From Legionella sp. PC997 (GTDB lineage Bacteria; Pseudomonadota; Gammaproteobacteria; Legionellales; Legionellaceae), in assembly GCF_014109825.1 (NCBI RefSeq), contig NZ_CP059576.1:791001-855000 (forward strand): DNA of 64,000 nt. Direction: 5' to 3'. The position numbers and the translations under genes were made by a program. How positions within the stretch are numbered: position 1 is the stretch's first letter; each line of letters starts with the position of its first letter. The notes beneath the pieces were generated by a model. That model had not been told where the DNA came from. It searched no databases and saw nothing but the letters and a program-made list of their open reading frames with translations. Positions 46,687 through 56,937 of the stretch are shown piece by piece.

Positions 46687-49434
46687 ATGAAATATAAGAA
46701 ATTTATGCAAATAGAAATTCCTGAGTTATTGCAAGCAAAAGCATGGTTCATTGAAAAACATCTCTCAGATTTGCACCATCCTTTGCGTGAAATTGCCATT
46801 AAGTTACTTCTTATTAGTGATTATGCATCAAGGCAGATTCAATTATTAAAAATATTACTTATGGAAGATGAATGCTGTTCTTTGCTGTCACGTGAAGACT
46901 ACTTTCATGCTTTAAAAAATATATCATTCCAACAGCCGCAATCCTCTTATTTACGAGCCTTGCGTCAATTTCGTAATACTCATTTTTTACGCTTACTTCT
47001 TCTAGAACTATCCGGTATTGCAAACACAGAGCAAATTCTCTGCGCCTGGTCTGATTGCGCCGATGCACTTATTTTGCACGCAATAGATTATTGCAAACAC
47101 GAGTTGTCCGGACGTTATGGTATTCCGCGGGATAATGCCGGAGATGAAGTCGAGTTATACACGCTGGCAATGGGAAAGCTGGGAGGAAGAGAGTTAAATT
47201 ATTCTTCTGATGTGGATCTTATTTTCGCATATACTATGGTCGGAGAAACCGATGGTGAGGAGCATATTGATAATCAGCATTATTTTAGCCGATTGGTTCA
47301 GCAACTGGTGCAAACATTACAAAATGTAACTGCAGATGGATTCGTGTTTCGGGTCGATTTAAGATTACGCCCCAATGGAGACAGTGGACCCCTGGTTTCA
47401 AGCTTGGCTGCAATGGAAACTTATTACCAAGAGCAAGGGCGTGATTGGGAACGATATGCTATGGTTAAGACTCGGGTAATTACTGAGAACGTAGATGAGG
47501 TCCCCTGGTTTCAGCGTTTAATTGTTCCTTTTGTATATCGCCGCTATGTGGATTTTAGCGTTATTGAATCGTTGCGTAGTATGAAGGCTATGATCGAGCG
47601 GGAAGTTCAATTAAATCCACGTTTGGATGATATAAAACGGGGTCGAGGTGGCATTAGGGAAGTAGAGTTTGTTATCCAGAATTTTCAGTTAATACGGGGT
47701 GGTCGTTTGCCGCAATTACAAGAGCAAAATGCTTTGACTGCACTTGCTGTTTTAAAGCACGAAAAATTATTACCCCATACTGACGCTTTAAAACAAGCGT
47801 ATCTTTTTTTACGAAAACTCGAAAATACCCTCCAAAGTTTAAATGATCAGCAGACTCATTCATTGCCCGAAGATCGGGTGAAACAAAAGCAAATTACTCT
47901 CGCTATGGGATATCTTTCTTGGGACGATTTAATTAATAAATTACATAAATATCAGCGTATTATAAGTTACGCATTCCATTCAGTACTTGGTAAAGTTAAA
48001 GATTATGAAGATGAGAAAAGACTCTTAGCCAATCAATTATCCAGCCTTTGGCAAGGACATGTTGAAACCAGTATGGCAATTAACTTGTTAACCAGCTTAG
48101 GTTTTGAAGATGCGACGCATTGTTATCAAATGATCCATTCTTTTCGTCATAGTCCTCGTTGCCGTCGGTTAACCCAAGGCGCACGCATGCGTCTGGACCG
48201 ATTCATGGTGATGTTACTTGCTGAACTCACTCAGGTTGAAAAAACGGATGAAGTTTTATTACAAGTTATGCACCTGTTGGAAAATATTGTTGGTCGTAGT
48301 GCGTATCTTGCTTTATTAACCGAGAATCCTCAGGTTTTAACTGAATTGTTGTTTTGGTTTGCCCAAAGTCCGTTTATCACTTCTTTATTAGTGAACCAAC
48401 CCTTTTTGTTGGAAGTATTGTTGGATCAAGGACAAGAATGGCGTCCTCAATCCTTGCATCAATTGCAAAGGCTATTGATAGAAAAACTAGCTCATCATCC
48501 TGATGTGGAAGTGCAAGAGGAATTATTGCGCCAATTTAAACTTACCAATTGGTTAATGGCTGCACGTGCTGAACTATATGGTTTTTGTAATGCAGTACGT
48601 ATTGGTCAATTTTTGTCTGATGTAGCACAAGTTATTGTAAATCAGGTTTTAGTGATCGCAAGCGAACAATTGGATTTACGATATCCGGAGATGGAACAAG
48701 CCAAATCACATTTTGTAATTATTGCGTATGGTAAGCTGGGAAGTCGTGAAATGAATTATGCTTCAGATTTGGATTTGGTTTTTTTACATTCAGCGAAACC
48801 CGCAGAAGAGGGATTGATTACTCGTTTAACTCAAAAAATTTTGCATATGCTAACAACACGTTCTCAGTCTGGAGTACTTTATACAGTAGATACACGTCTT
48901 AGACCTTCTGGTGCAGCGGGGTTGTTAGTAAGTCACGTTGATGCTTTTGTGGCATATCAAAAAAATCAGGCTTGGACATGGGAACATCAGGCGTTACTAA
49001 AAGCGCGTGTTCTGACAGGAAATACCCGGATCAGGAATACATTTCTGCAATTGAAAAAATCGGTATTATTGTTAGCACGCGATAGGCCTACTTTGCTGCA
49101 TGATGTATTGGCGATGAGATCCAAAATGGAACAGCATCAAGATAGGAATGCTATTTCGGGTGGTTTGTTGGACCTGGAATTTTTAGTTCAGTTTTTAATA
49201 CTCCATCTAGGAGAGCCTTCTTCAGCTCGATACACTAATACATTAAGTCAATTACATCATTTGTTTTTAATAGGTGCGTTAAGTAAAGAGCAGTACACTT
49301 TCTTTAAAAAAGCATATAAGAAACACCATCAATTACTGCACCAAAATTTGCTGCGTCCCGGCAGTGTAAAGGACCAAAGCCTGCAGGATGAAATATTAGC
49401 AATGTGTAAAGAAATTTATAATCGCACTCTGTAG
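46687..49434 (+). CDS. glnE: Bifunctional glutamine synthetase adenylyltransferase/deadenylase
   Basis: Adenylylates and deadenylylates glutamine synthetase in response to PII. 915 residues from Met 46687; Met 46705 is an alternative and neither has a strong site. Two nucleotidyltransferase domains: GGRELNYSSDVDLIF near 165 (adenylyl-removing) and GSREMNYASDLDLVF near 684 (adenylyl-transferring), each with the RLRP block downstream. Length matches the family. Divergent from the binding-protein gene. Confidence 0.94.
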   Translation: MKYKKFMQIEIPELLQAKAWFIEKHLSDLHHPLREIAIKLLLISDYASRQIQLLKILLMEDECCSLLSREDYFHALKNISFQQPQSSYLRALRQFRNTHFLRLLLLELSGIANTEQILCAWSDCADALILHAIDYCKHELSGRYGIPRDNAGDEVELYTLAMGKLGGRELNYSSDVDLIFAYTMVGETDGEEHIDNQHYFSRLVQQLVQTLQNVTADGFVFRVDLRLRPNGDSGPLVSSLAAMETYYQEQGRDWERYAMVKTRVITENVDEVPWFQRLIVPFVYRRYVDFSVIESLRSMKAMIEREVQLNPRLDDIKRGRGGIREVEFVIQNFQLIRGGRLPQLQEQNALTALAVLKHEKLLPHTDALKQAYLFLRKLENTLQSLNDQQTHSLPEDRVKQKQITLAMGYLSWDDLINKLHKYQRIISYAFHSVLGKVKDYEDEKRLLANQLSSLWQGHVETSMAINLLTSLGFEDATHCYQMIHSFRHSPRCRRLTQGARMRLDRFMVMLLAELTQVEKTDEVLLQVMHLLENIVGRSAYLALLTENPQVLTELLFWFAQSPFITSLLVNQPFLLEVLLDQGQEWRPQSLHQLQRLLIEKLAHHPDVEVQEELLRQFKLTNWLMAARAELYGFCNAVRIGQFLSDVAQVIVNQVLVIASEQLDLRYPEMEQAKSHFVIIAYGKLGSREMNYASDLDLVFLHSAKPAEEGLITRLTQKILHMLTTRSQSGVLYTVDTRLRPSGAAGLLVSHVDAFVAYQKNQAWTWEHQALLKARVLTGNTRIRNTFLQLKKSVLLLARDRPTLLHDVLAMRSKMEQHQDRNAISGGLLDLEFLVQFLILHLGEPSSARYTNTLSQLHHLFLIGALSKEQYTFFKKAYKKHHQLLHQNLLRPGSVKDQSLQDEILAMCKEIYNRTL

Positions 49435-49526
49435 CCTGTTGGCGCGCTGCGAACCCCGGTGATTAAAGGAGAGATTCGCATTAGTAATCTAGGTTATAGC
49501 TGCGCCTTCACTCTGGTTACTTCAAG

Positions 49527-50837
49527 CTAGTGGTTGAATTCGGCATAAAGGTCGTAATCATCACTATCTGTGATAACTACCTCGGCAAAAGAGCCCGCTT
49601 TAATACCCGGAGTAGGTGGTAGGATAACAAGACCGTCAATTTCCGGAGCATCACTTTGGCTGCGTGCGATAATTTGTTCCTGACCTACCTCATCAATTAA
49701 GACGGTTTGGATGCTACCTATTTTATTTTCCAGTTTATTGCGACTAATTTCTGCTTGTAATTGCATAAAACGATGATAACGTTCCTCTTTAATTTCTTCG
49801 GGTACTGGATCGCTTAATTCATTGGCCTTGGCTCCTTCCACCGGAGAGTATTTGAAACAACCTACTCTATCCAACTGTGCTTCCTCAAGAAAGTCGAGTA
49901 GTTCTTCAAACTCCTCTTCTGTTTCCCCAGGAAAACCCACGATAAAGGTCGAGCGGAGAGTGATATCTGGACAAATTTCTCGCCAAGAAGCAATGCGTAA
50001 TAAAGTGTTTTCACTGCTTGCAGGACGTTTCATTGCTTTGAGTATCCGTGAATTAGCATGTTGTAATGGAATATCCAAATAGGGGAGAATCAATCCATCA
50101 CGCATTAAAGGGATAATCTCATCTACATGCGGATAAGGATAAACATAATGCAGGCGAACCCAAATACCCAGCTCGCCTAATTGTTCGCATAAATCATAAA
50201 AACGTGTGTTAACTGTTTTGTTTTTCCAGCTGACAGGTTGATAGCGTGTATCTACCCCATAGGCGCTAGTATCCTGAGAAATCACCAAAATTTCGTTAAC
50301 CCCTGCATCTTTTAATTTTTGGGCTTCAGTTAAAACCTGGGCCATGGGGTAACTTTGTAACTTTCCACGCATTGTAGGGATAATGCAAAAGGTACATTTT
50401 TGATTGCATCCCTCAGATATTTTCAAGTAAGCATAATGGCGGGGGGTTAATTTAATCCCTTGTGGCGGAATAAGTTGTGTAAATGGATCCACCGGCGGAG
50501 GTAAATGCTGGTGAACTGCATTAATTACTTCTTCATAGGCATGCGCACCGCTAATGTGCAAAACATCAGGGCAAGCTTCTTTAATAATTTCCGCTTTAGC
50601 GCCTAAGCAACCGGTGACAATAACACGTCCATTTTCTGCCATTGCTTCTTTTATGGTATCCAATGATTCTTTGACCGCACTATCAATAAACCCACAGGTA
50701 TTAATTACTACCACTCCTGCATCTTGATAACTGGATACTAATTCATATCCTTGTGCACGCAGTTGGGTAATGATACGTTCTGAATCGACTAATGCTTTGG
50801 GACAACCCAGGCTAACAAAACCTACTTTATGATTCAT
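49527..50837 (-). CDS. rimO: Ribosomal protein S12 methylthiotransferase RimO
   Basis: Radical-SAM enzyme that methylthiolates Asp of ribosomal protein uS12. 436 residues. N-terminal UPF0004 domain [13 protein letters not shown] identifies RimO rather than MiaB; radical-SAM cluster CNQKCTFC; C-terminal TRAM domain. Single gene. Confidence 0.95.
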   Translation of the reverse strand: MNHKVGFVSLGCPKALVDSERIITQLRAQGYELVSSYQDAGVVVINTCGFIDSAVKESLDTIKEAMAENGRVIVTGCLGAKAEIIKEACPDVLHISGAHAYEEVINAVHQHLPPPVDPFTQLIPPQGIKLTPRHYAYLKISEGCNQKCTFCIIPTMRGKLQSYPMAQVLTEAQKLKDAGVNEILVISQDTSAYGVDTRYQPVSWKNKTVNTRFYDLCEQLGELGIWVRLHYVYPYPHVDEIIPLMRDGLILPYLDIPLQHANSRILKAMKRPASSENTLLRIASWREICPDITLRSTFIVGFPGETEEEFEELLDFLEEAQLDRVGCFKYSPVEGAKANELSDPVPEEIKEERYHRFMQLQAEISRNKLENKIGSIQTVLIDEVGQEQIIARSQSDAPEIDGLVILPPTPGIKAGSFAEVVITDSDDYDLYAEFNH

Positions 50838-50915
50838 AAAACTCTAACTGTAAAAAAAGTGAACGAATTATACCTCTTAATGCATCTTATTGTCGACAGG
50901 ATTCTTTGATTTAAA

Positions 50916-52013
50916 TCATTTTTTGATGGAACTTACTTGATTTTTATTTTGATTTAAAAAGGCATACACATTAGCCATGGTTTCATTCCATGAAGGAAAG
51001 TTCTCGTAGGTGGAAAGAGAAGAAATACTCATTTCCATTAACATGTCTCGATCTTTAATTAATTTGATAATGTAATCTCGAAGCATAGTGCTATCTCCGG
51101 GTTCGATCAAGAATCCATTAATCCTATCATGGACAATTTCCGGAACCCCTCCAGTGTTACTTGCGATAACGGGGATACCTGCTCCCATTGCTTCGGTATA
51201 AACAATTCCATAACTCTCAAAATAGGAAGGAACAATCAATACATGCTGTGAGAGCAGTTCCTTTTTCAAGTGTTCAATATCCAGTAAGCCATGAATTTTG
51301 ATATTTGCTTCTAGTTTTAAGGTGCGAATCATCGTGAAGATTTTTTGGGTATACTTAAAATCAAAATTAAAATCACCAACGATGGATAATTGCCATAAGT
51401 CGTGATCTATTTCGGATAAGGCCTGAAGGAGTAGATGCAGCCCCTTGTTATATAATAAATTGCCAACAAAAATAATCATGAATTTGTTATTTTGACACTT
51501 AAATTTAATGTTATTTTTTTTAATATCCAATTGCAGTCGATCTTTACCAGGGTAAGCAATCAATGAATTTTGATGGGCTCCAATAATTTTGTAGATGGAT
51601 TGTTCTGTAGAAATACTATTGAAAATAAAACCATCGACTGACTTAAGGTATAGACGCTCGATTTTTTTGGTTATCCATTTTGTCCAAAAATGGTGTAATG
51701 CATTCGCTTGTAACAAATGCACAATACTTATAATCGGAAAATCCCTTATTTGTTTTAGCTTGTTATTCAAAATAAATAATGAACTAAAATTCATTTCATC
51801 TTCTAGAAGAACATCAGGAGAAAACTCAATCACTTCGTTGAGGAGTTTTTTTGAAAAATTATTGCTAAGTAATCCCCAAAAACCTTTTGGCTGTTGGGAG
51901 AAAACCTTAACGATTACTCCTTGTGCACGTAGATATTCAACTAACTTATGGTCATAAATATAGCCACCCGTAGTGGTATTTAGGGACCCATATACAATTA
52001 ATCCTACGCGCAT
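50916..52013 (-). CDS. GT4-family glycosyltransferase (last gene of pterin-like operon)
   Basis: 365 residues, GT-B fold. C-terminal motif ESYGIVYTEAMGAGIPVIAS has the E-x7-E arrangement, and the N-terminus VGLIVYGSLNTTTGGYIYD resembles family 1/4 transferases. It overlaps the PTPS-like gene by 10 nt, so it belongs to that operon and probably glycosylates its small-molecule product rather than cell-surface sugar; no surface-polysaccharide genes are close. Acceptor unknown. Confidence 0.85.
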   Translation of the reverse strand: MRVGLIVYGSLNTTTGGYIYDHKLVEYLRAQGVIVKVFSQQPKGFWGLLSNNFSKKLLNEVIEFSPDVLLEDEMNFSSLFILNNKLKQIRDFPIISIVHLLQANALHHFWTKWITKKIERLYLKSVDGFIFNSISTEQSIYKIIGAHQNSLIAYPGKDRLQLDIKKNNIKFKCQNNKFMIIFVGNLLYNKGLHLLLQALSEIDHDLWQLSIVGDFNFDFKYTQKIFTMIRTLKLEANIKIHGLLDIEHLKKELLSQHVLIVPSYFESYGIVYTEAMGAGIPVIASNTGGVPEIVHDRINGFLIEPGDSTMLRDYIIKLIKDRDMLMEMSISSLSTYENFPSWNETMANVYAFLNQNKNQVSSIKK

Positions 52014-52387
52014 TTTGCTTCTCGATAGCTGGCTTGAGCAATCTCATCTTCCCATAATCGCACCGTAATTTGGCTGCTCGTTGGGAGTTCAAAATGATGA
52101 TTAAATTTTTGCCAGAGAATTTTAGAAAACAATTCAAGACTCGGATTTTGATTCTTAAACTCAGGGAGCTCATTTAATGTTTTATCCTGGAAATAGGATA
52201 TTAATTGGTCAATACGTGCTTTTACTTCAACAATATCAATCAGGAAATTGTATTGATCCAGTTTTGTATCCTCAATTTCGAGTTCGAAACTATAATGGTG
52301 AGAATGTCTCTCATTTTCTGCCCCAAAATCTTTCCCGATTAAAAAATGTTGGGCAATGAAATTTTTTCGTAACATTAGACAATGCAT
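52004..52387 (-). CDS. 6-pyruvoyl-tetrahydropterin synthase-like protein with altered active site
   Basis: 127-residue T-fold protein. Zinc histidines fit AQHF (His14) and RHSHH (His28, His30). Aligned by eye to QueD (CGRLHGH), the catalytic cysteine is Glu24, as in the PTPS-III variants, and the Asp-His dyad of LDHHYLN is replaced (FQDKTLN). The C-terminal substrate-binding Glu is kept in LWEDEIA. So it probably does not make 6-carboxy-tetrahydropterin; it may process a dihydroneopterin- or pyrimidine-derived substrate from the RibA/RibD fusion. 2 nt after the dehydrogenase. Confidence 0.8.
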   Translation of the reverse strand: MHCLMLRKNFIAQHFLIGKDFGAENERHSHHYSFELEIEDTKLDQYNFLIDIVEVKARIDQLISYFQDKTLNELPEFKNQNPSLELFSKILWQKFNHHFELPTSSQITVRLWEDEIAQASYREAKCA

Positions 52388-52389
52388 TT

Positions 52390-53418
52390 TTACACCTCAT
52401 AAGTTAAAGTGATAAATAAAGTATCCTTTGGATTAGAAGCCAATAATTGATACGCTGCATCTGCCTCCGTAATATGAATGTTATGCGAAATAAAACGAGA
52501 CGGTTTTATTTTTTCCAACATGTTAAATGCAACTTCGATGCGTCGCTCTTTAGTCCATCTGCCTTGAAGTTCAGAAGCAATGGTACTGACTTGACTGGCG
52601 ATGACTTTAATTCGATTTCGATGAAATTTACCTCCTAAATCAATAGAACATGATTTTCTGCCATACCACGACCCTAGAACGATGCGTCCCTCAAAAGCTG
52701 CAAACTCAATGGCAGTATTGAGCGCATCCGGATTACCGGTCAATTCATAAATAAGATCTATCGTGTTCTGTTTTGACTGTTCCAGGTATTGATTAAATTG
52801 CAACTTAAGATCTGGATGTGTGGCATCAAAAACATATTCTGCCCCTAACTCCTTACATAAGGTTCTTCTTTTTTCATATAAATCAATTCCTATAAGGGTA
52901 GTTAAGGGGAATTGTTGCAGTAAGGCAGTAGTAAGAATGCCTACCACACCCAGCCCTAAAATGAGAACATTTTCTCCAATCAAAGGAGAGCCATCTAATA
53001 CTAAGTTGATTGCTGTTTCCATATTGGGTAGGAATAAAGCATCATAGGGCGATATATGCTCGGGTAAAAGGATTAGATGTTGTTCCTTTGCGCAAAAATA
53101 ACTTTCATGCGGATTGAAGACGAAAACCCATTTATTTAATAAGTGGTTTAATTTTTTATTGCCTGTCTCAATGACTTTCCCCACAGAACAATAACCATAT
53201 TTAAATGGATAATTCAGTTTGTGCCTAAGCGAGGGAATGCTTGCATCAATGCAGAGGTCGGTGGGCATTAAACCGCGATAAAAAAGCATTTCCGTCCCTG
53301 CACTGATGCCTGACAAGACATTTTGCACTAACACTTCATCTGTTTTTGGCCTGGGAATGGATTCTTCCAGGACAGAAACTTGGTTAGGTTTATTAAAATA
53401 CAATACATGGTTTTTCAA
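52390..53418 (-). CDS. Zinc-free MDR-family dehydrogenase
   Basis: 342 residues. Rossmann motif LGLGVVGILTTALL and the ATP/NAD-fold strand IGIDLYEKRRTLC. The N-terminal signature VLSGISAGTE has serine where zinc MDRs have cysteine, and the structural-zinc cysteines are absent; such BchC-like MDRs oxidise or reduce a secondary alcohol on a carrier-free small molecule. ATGA overlap with the RibA-RibD gene, so same operon. Substrate presumably the modified pteridine/pyrimidine. Confidence 0.82.
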   Translation of the reverse strand: MKNHVLYFNKPNQVSVLEESIPRPKTDEVLVQNVLSGISAGTEMLFYRGLMPTDLCIDASIPSLRHKLNYPFKYGYCSVGKVIETGNKKLNHLLNKWVFVFNPHESYFCAKEQHLILLPEHISPYDALFLPNMETAINLVLDGSPLIGENVLILGLGVVGILTTALLQQFPLTTLIGIDLYEKRRTLCKELGAEYVFDATHPDLKLQFNQYLEQSKQNTIDLIYELTGNPDALNTAIEFAAFEGRIVLGSWYGRKSCSIDLGGKFHRNRIKVIASQVSTIASELQGRWTKERRIEVAFNMLEKIKPSRFISHNIHITEADAAYQLLASNPKDTLFITLTYEV

Positions 53419-54716
53419 TGTAGATTCCTTTCTATATCAGCCATGATAATAATATCCTTGCCGAGTTTATATTGAAGTACGTTTTTTAGTTGAGGAAAGC
53501 CTACGTGTTCCTTTATTTCTTTCGATAACACCGAAACTCCGCCAACGAAAATGGGAGCTACCGTTATAATTACTTTGTCGACATGGTTTTCATTAAGAAA
53601 ATTGGTGATAATGCCTCTTCCGCCTTCCACCATTACTGTCTTAATACCCAAAGTAAATAACTTTTCTAAAGTTTGGTTTAAATCTGTTCGACCTTCACTT
53701 GTTGCACCAACTTGCACGACCGTCGCATTCATTTCAGTGAGTAATTTTTGTTTTTCCGGATCCGCTTGATCGGTAGTGAAAATTATAGGAGGTTTTGAGT
53801 TTTTCAAAACCCGTGCAGTTAAAGGAATGCGCAGTTTACTGTCTAATATAACAACTTGTGGATTATTCCCTTTATAATGTCGTACGGTTAGAAGAGGATC
53901 ATCTGCAATAATGGTTCCCACTCCAACCAAAATGGCATCATTTTCAGAGCGCAATTTGTGCGTCATTACTAGAGATTCTTGAGAGCTCAACATGAGTCTT
54001 TTTTTGCGGTGAAATGAAATGGAGCCATCCAAGCTTTGTGCATAAGCCAAGGTGACTAAAGGTTTTTTCTTTTTAAAGAAAGAAGAACATTTTTCATATA
54101 ACTCTTTAAGATCTTCCTCTTCAAAAACATGGTTCATTTTTTGGGTTTTAGTCAACAGATAAAATGCATTATGATGGTGTATAGAACCTTTGATAGGGAC
54201 TCTTGAGGTGACATTTAATTGATACTGATTGAGCGCTTCAATTTTTTTAGGATTATTAGTAAGCAAACGAAGCGATTTGATTTGTAATTCTTTTAAAATT
54301 TGAGCGGCCACTTCATAAGAACGCTCATCTCCTCCATGACCTAATGCTAAATTCGCATCCACTGTATCCTTACCTTGATCTTGTAAGTTATAAGTGCGTA
54401 ATTTATCGATTAATCCAATTCCCCGTCCTTCTTGGCGAAGGTAAATAATAATTCCCCGACCTTCAATAGCAATTTGACTCATACTCAATTGTAATTGCTC
54501 ACCACAATCACAGCGTAAGGAGCCTAAAATATCGCCTGTCATACATTCGGAATGAATTCGAACTAAAATATTATCTTCGTTATGTACTGCACCATAGGTG
54601 AGTAATAGATGCTCTTTATCATCTTGATTTGTAGTAAAGAGTGAAAGCTCAAAATCCCCATATTTTGAAGGAATTGCTGCAGAAACTTCTTTTTTTACAA
54701 TCAGTTGATTATCCAT
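53415..54716 (-). CDS. GTP cyclohydrolase II - RibD reductase domain fusion
   Basis: 433 residues. N-terminal GTP cyclohydrolase II (1 to about 200): zinc cysteines 58, 69 and 71 in ECMTGDILGSLRCDCG, YLRQEGRGIGL, and catalytic GDERS. From about 218 a RibD_C reductase domain (AYAQSLDGSIS, LRSENDAILVGVGT, VEGGRG). The RibD deaminase domain is absent. Predicted product: reduced 2,5-diamino-6-ribitylamino-pyrimidinone phosphate, still aminated, the order used by fungi and archaea rather than bacteria. First gene of a four-gene overlapping operon with no FMN riboswitch visible; a second, standard riboflavin set is expected elsewhere. Confidence 0.88.
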   Translation of the reverse strand: MDNQLIVKKEVSAAIPSKYGDFELSLFTTNQDDKEHLLLTYGAVHNEDNILVRIHSECMTGDILGSLRCDCGEQLQLSMSQIAIEGRGIIIYLRQEGRGIGLIDKLRTYNLQDQGKDTVDANLALGHGGDERSYEVAAQILKELQIKSLRLLTNNPKKIEALNQYQLNVTSRVPIKGSIHHHNAFYLLTKTQKMNHVFEEEDLKELYEKCSSFFKKKKPLVTLAYAQSLDGSISFHRKKRLMLSSQESLVMTHKLRSENDAILVGVGTIIADDPLLTVRHYKGNNPQVVILDSKLRIPLTARVLKNSKPPIIFTTDQADPEKQKLLTEMNATVVQVGATSEGRTDLNQTLEKLFTLGIKTVMVEGGRGIITNFLNENHVDKVIITVAPIFVGGVSVLSKEIKEHVGFPQLKNVLQYKLGKDIIIMADIERNLH

Positions 54717-54768
54717 AATCTGTTCCTTAGACGGAATTCCGCCCCTCAGGTTTCTTATTGCCTATATA

Positions 54769-54796
54769 ACTATAGTCCATAAAAAAAGACGGTCAA
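54769..54796 (-). promoter_or_regulatory. Putative sigma-70 promoter of the RibA-RibD operon
   Basis: On the minus strand TTGACC (54796 to 54791), 16-bp spacer, TATAGT (54774 to 54769), about 53 nt before the ATG. The leader contains the small palindrome CGGAATTCCG and no RFN-like conserved boxes. Confidence 0.6.
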
Positions 54797-55000
54797 CTTA
54801 AAATCACTTAAGTAAAACAATAATCACAGTATCCATTTATATTTGTAAATGTGTTATTTATGAGCATCGTTAATTTTGGGAAGATTTGCGGAATTACTAG
54901 CGTCTGTTGAGCAGCTGTGACAGGAATAATCCACTTTAAAGCTGAATAATTATGAAAAAATGCATTGTTATCTTCAAAGAGATTAAGGTAATCCTTAGGA

Positions 55001-56746
55001 TTATTCTATTTGATTTAAGATGTTTAAAAACTTATTTGCTGAAACTTCACCCACCACTGTAAGACTATTAAGCTCTTTACCTTTGGCATCTAAAAAAATA
55101 AAAGTTGGAGGTGCTACCACATGAAAGTGGTTGAGTAGAGCTTTATTTTCGGCATTGTTTGCGGTGACATCTATTTTTATTACCGTAAAGCGAGTTAATT
55201 CTTTTTGCACCTGAGGATCTTTGAATGTAGTTGTTTCCATTACTTTACATGAAGTGCACCAATCCGCATAAAAATCCAGCATCACGGGTTTGCCATAGGC
55301 ATCCGCTATTGCTTGTTTTATCGTGGTCAAGCTCTGATCCTGCTGTAGTTTAATGGGGGCAGCGATCGCGGATTGTATGGTTAAAGGTTGTAATGGATTT
55401 GTGGCACCCATACTGGCACCCACTAAAATCAAGAACCCATAGACGAGGAGAATGAGCCCTATACCCTGATTAAATTTTTCGCGATGAGTCACAGAATAGG
55501 TGAGGGCACCACTGTAAATCCCTGAAAAAATGAGTAAGCTTGCCCAAAGGAGCATGCTGATCAATGGGGGAGCTATTCGAGCGATGAGGGTAATGGCAAC
55601 GGCAATAAAAATAATGCCAAATAGGGATTTGATGGTATTCATCCAGTCGCCAGTTTCAGGTAACCATCTGCCAGCAGAAGTCCCAATGAGAAGAAGTGGA
55701 GTGCCCATTCCCAAACTTAAGACAAATAAAGTCAGACATCCTAGAAGAACATTCCCGGTTTGAGCAATATAGGTTAATACTCCAATCAGTGGCGCAGTTA
55801 CACAAGGCGAGAGAATCAGAGTGGATAAACACCCCATAATTGCGGCCCCAATATAGTGCCCGCCCCTTTGATTACTGGAGCCGTGTATTTTCGCTTGCCA
55901 AGAATGGGGTAGCTTAAATTCATAAAATCCAAACATGGATAAAGCCAGCAGAACAAAAATCAGGCTAAATACTCCCAAAGCCCAAGGTGATTGCATGCTA
56001 ATTTGCAAGTTGGCTCCTAGCAAAGCCACTACAGCCCCAATGATTGAATAGGTAATCGACATGCTAAGTACGTAGCTTAGCGAAAGAAAAAATGCTTTTC
56101 TTGTGGTAATTTCTTTACCATGACCTACAATAATTCCTGATAAAACCGGAACCATAGGTAGAATGCATGGTGTGAATGATAAAAGTAAACCAAATCCATA
56201 AAAAGAGAAGAGAATTAGGAACCAATTGTGGCTCAAAAAGATTTTGGTCACCCCATCATTTTGTGATTCTTCAGTAACTTCGGGCACAATATCTGGGAGT
56301 GGCTCCAAATTCACGTGTGCTAAAGCCAAATCATTATCTATGGACAATTGAATTTTCTTAGTTTCCGGAGCATAACAAAAACCATCATCAGAACATCCCT
56401 GATAATGTAAATCAATTAAGGCATCTCCTGGCTTATTCCCTAAAATTCCAACGGGAATAGTGACTTGATTCCGATAGACAGAAAACTCATGTCCTAATTT
56501 ATCTATTTTTTTCTCCGGGGGGGGGAAACGCAGGGTTCCTAAATGAACTGTGCCATTTTTTTCCGTTGTTAATTTAATGCGATCGCTATAAAGAAAATAA
56601 TGGGGTTTGATCTGGAAATTTATTGCAAATGTATTAGGATCAATCTTGTTTGCATTCACATGAAATACTTCAGCAGCCGGAAGTGGGTTTGCATGGAGAG
56701 CAAATGTAGTTATGCAGCAAAATAACAATAAAAACCATTTTCTCAT
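55001..56746 (-). CDS. dsbD: Thiol:disulfide interchange protein DsbD
   Basis: 581 residues carrying electrons from cytoplasmic thioredoxin to periplasmic DsbC/DsbG and cytochrome maturation. Signal peptide 1-19, N-terminal immunoglobulin-like domain with CSDDGFCY, eight-helix membrane part with cysteines in TPCILPM and SPCVTAP, and C-terminal thioredoxin domain with CTSC near 495. AAAGG precedes the ATG. Confidence 0.94.
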   Translation of the reverse strand: MRKWFLLLFCCITTFALHANPLPAAEVFHVNANKIDPNTFAINFQIKPHYFLYSDRIKLTTEKNGTVHLGTLRFPPPEKKIDKLGHEFSVYRNQVTIPVGILGNKPGDALIDLHYQGCSDDGFCYAPETKKIQLSIDNDLALAHVNLEPLPDIVPEVTEESQNDGVTKIFLSHNWFLILFSFYGFGLLLSFTPCILPMVPVLSGIIVGHGKEITTRKAFFLSLSYVLSMSITYSIIGAVVALLGANLQISMQSPWALGVFSLIFVLLALSMFGFYEFKLPHSWQAKIHGSSNQRGGHYIGAAIMGCLSTLILSPCVTAPLIGVLTYIAQTGNVLLGCLTLFVLSLGMGTPLLLIGTSAGRWLPETGDWMNTIKSLFGIIFIAVAITLIARIAPPLISMLLWASLLIFSGIYSGALTYSVTHREKFNQGIGLILLVYGFLILVGASMGATNPLQPLTIQSAIAAPIKLQQDQSLTTIKQAIADAYGKPVMLDFYADWCTSCKVMETTTFKDPQVQKELTRFTVIKIDVTANNAENKALLNHFHVVAPPTFIFLDAKGKELNSLTVVGEVSANKFLNILNQIE

Positions 56747-56852
56747 CTGAAAACCTTTATAATTCGGAGCTTAAAATAGATATATAGGTTACTATATCAG
56801 AACATCCCGTAGTGTGAATAAAAATAAATACTAAAATTTTTTTATTTTAACC

Positions 56853-56880
56853 CTTGAAACTTATTTACTTGTCCCCATAT
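56853..56880 (+). promoter_or_regulatory. Sigma-32 heat-shock promoter
   Basis: CTTGAAA (56853-56859), 13-bp spacer, CCCCATAT (56873-56880): an essentially perfect RpoH promoter about 57 nt before groES. No CIRCE element is seen, so control is by sigma-32 rather than HrcA. Confidence 0.9.
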
Positions 56881-56937
56881 GACTGTCAGTGACATTACAA
56901 ATTGACTTTTAAGTTTAATTAATCAGGAGATAGAAGC

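Noticed and set aside
54717..54800. FMN riboswitch before the RibA-RibD fusion
   Set aside because: The roughly 50-nt leader is too short and lacks the conserved RFN sequence blocks.
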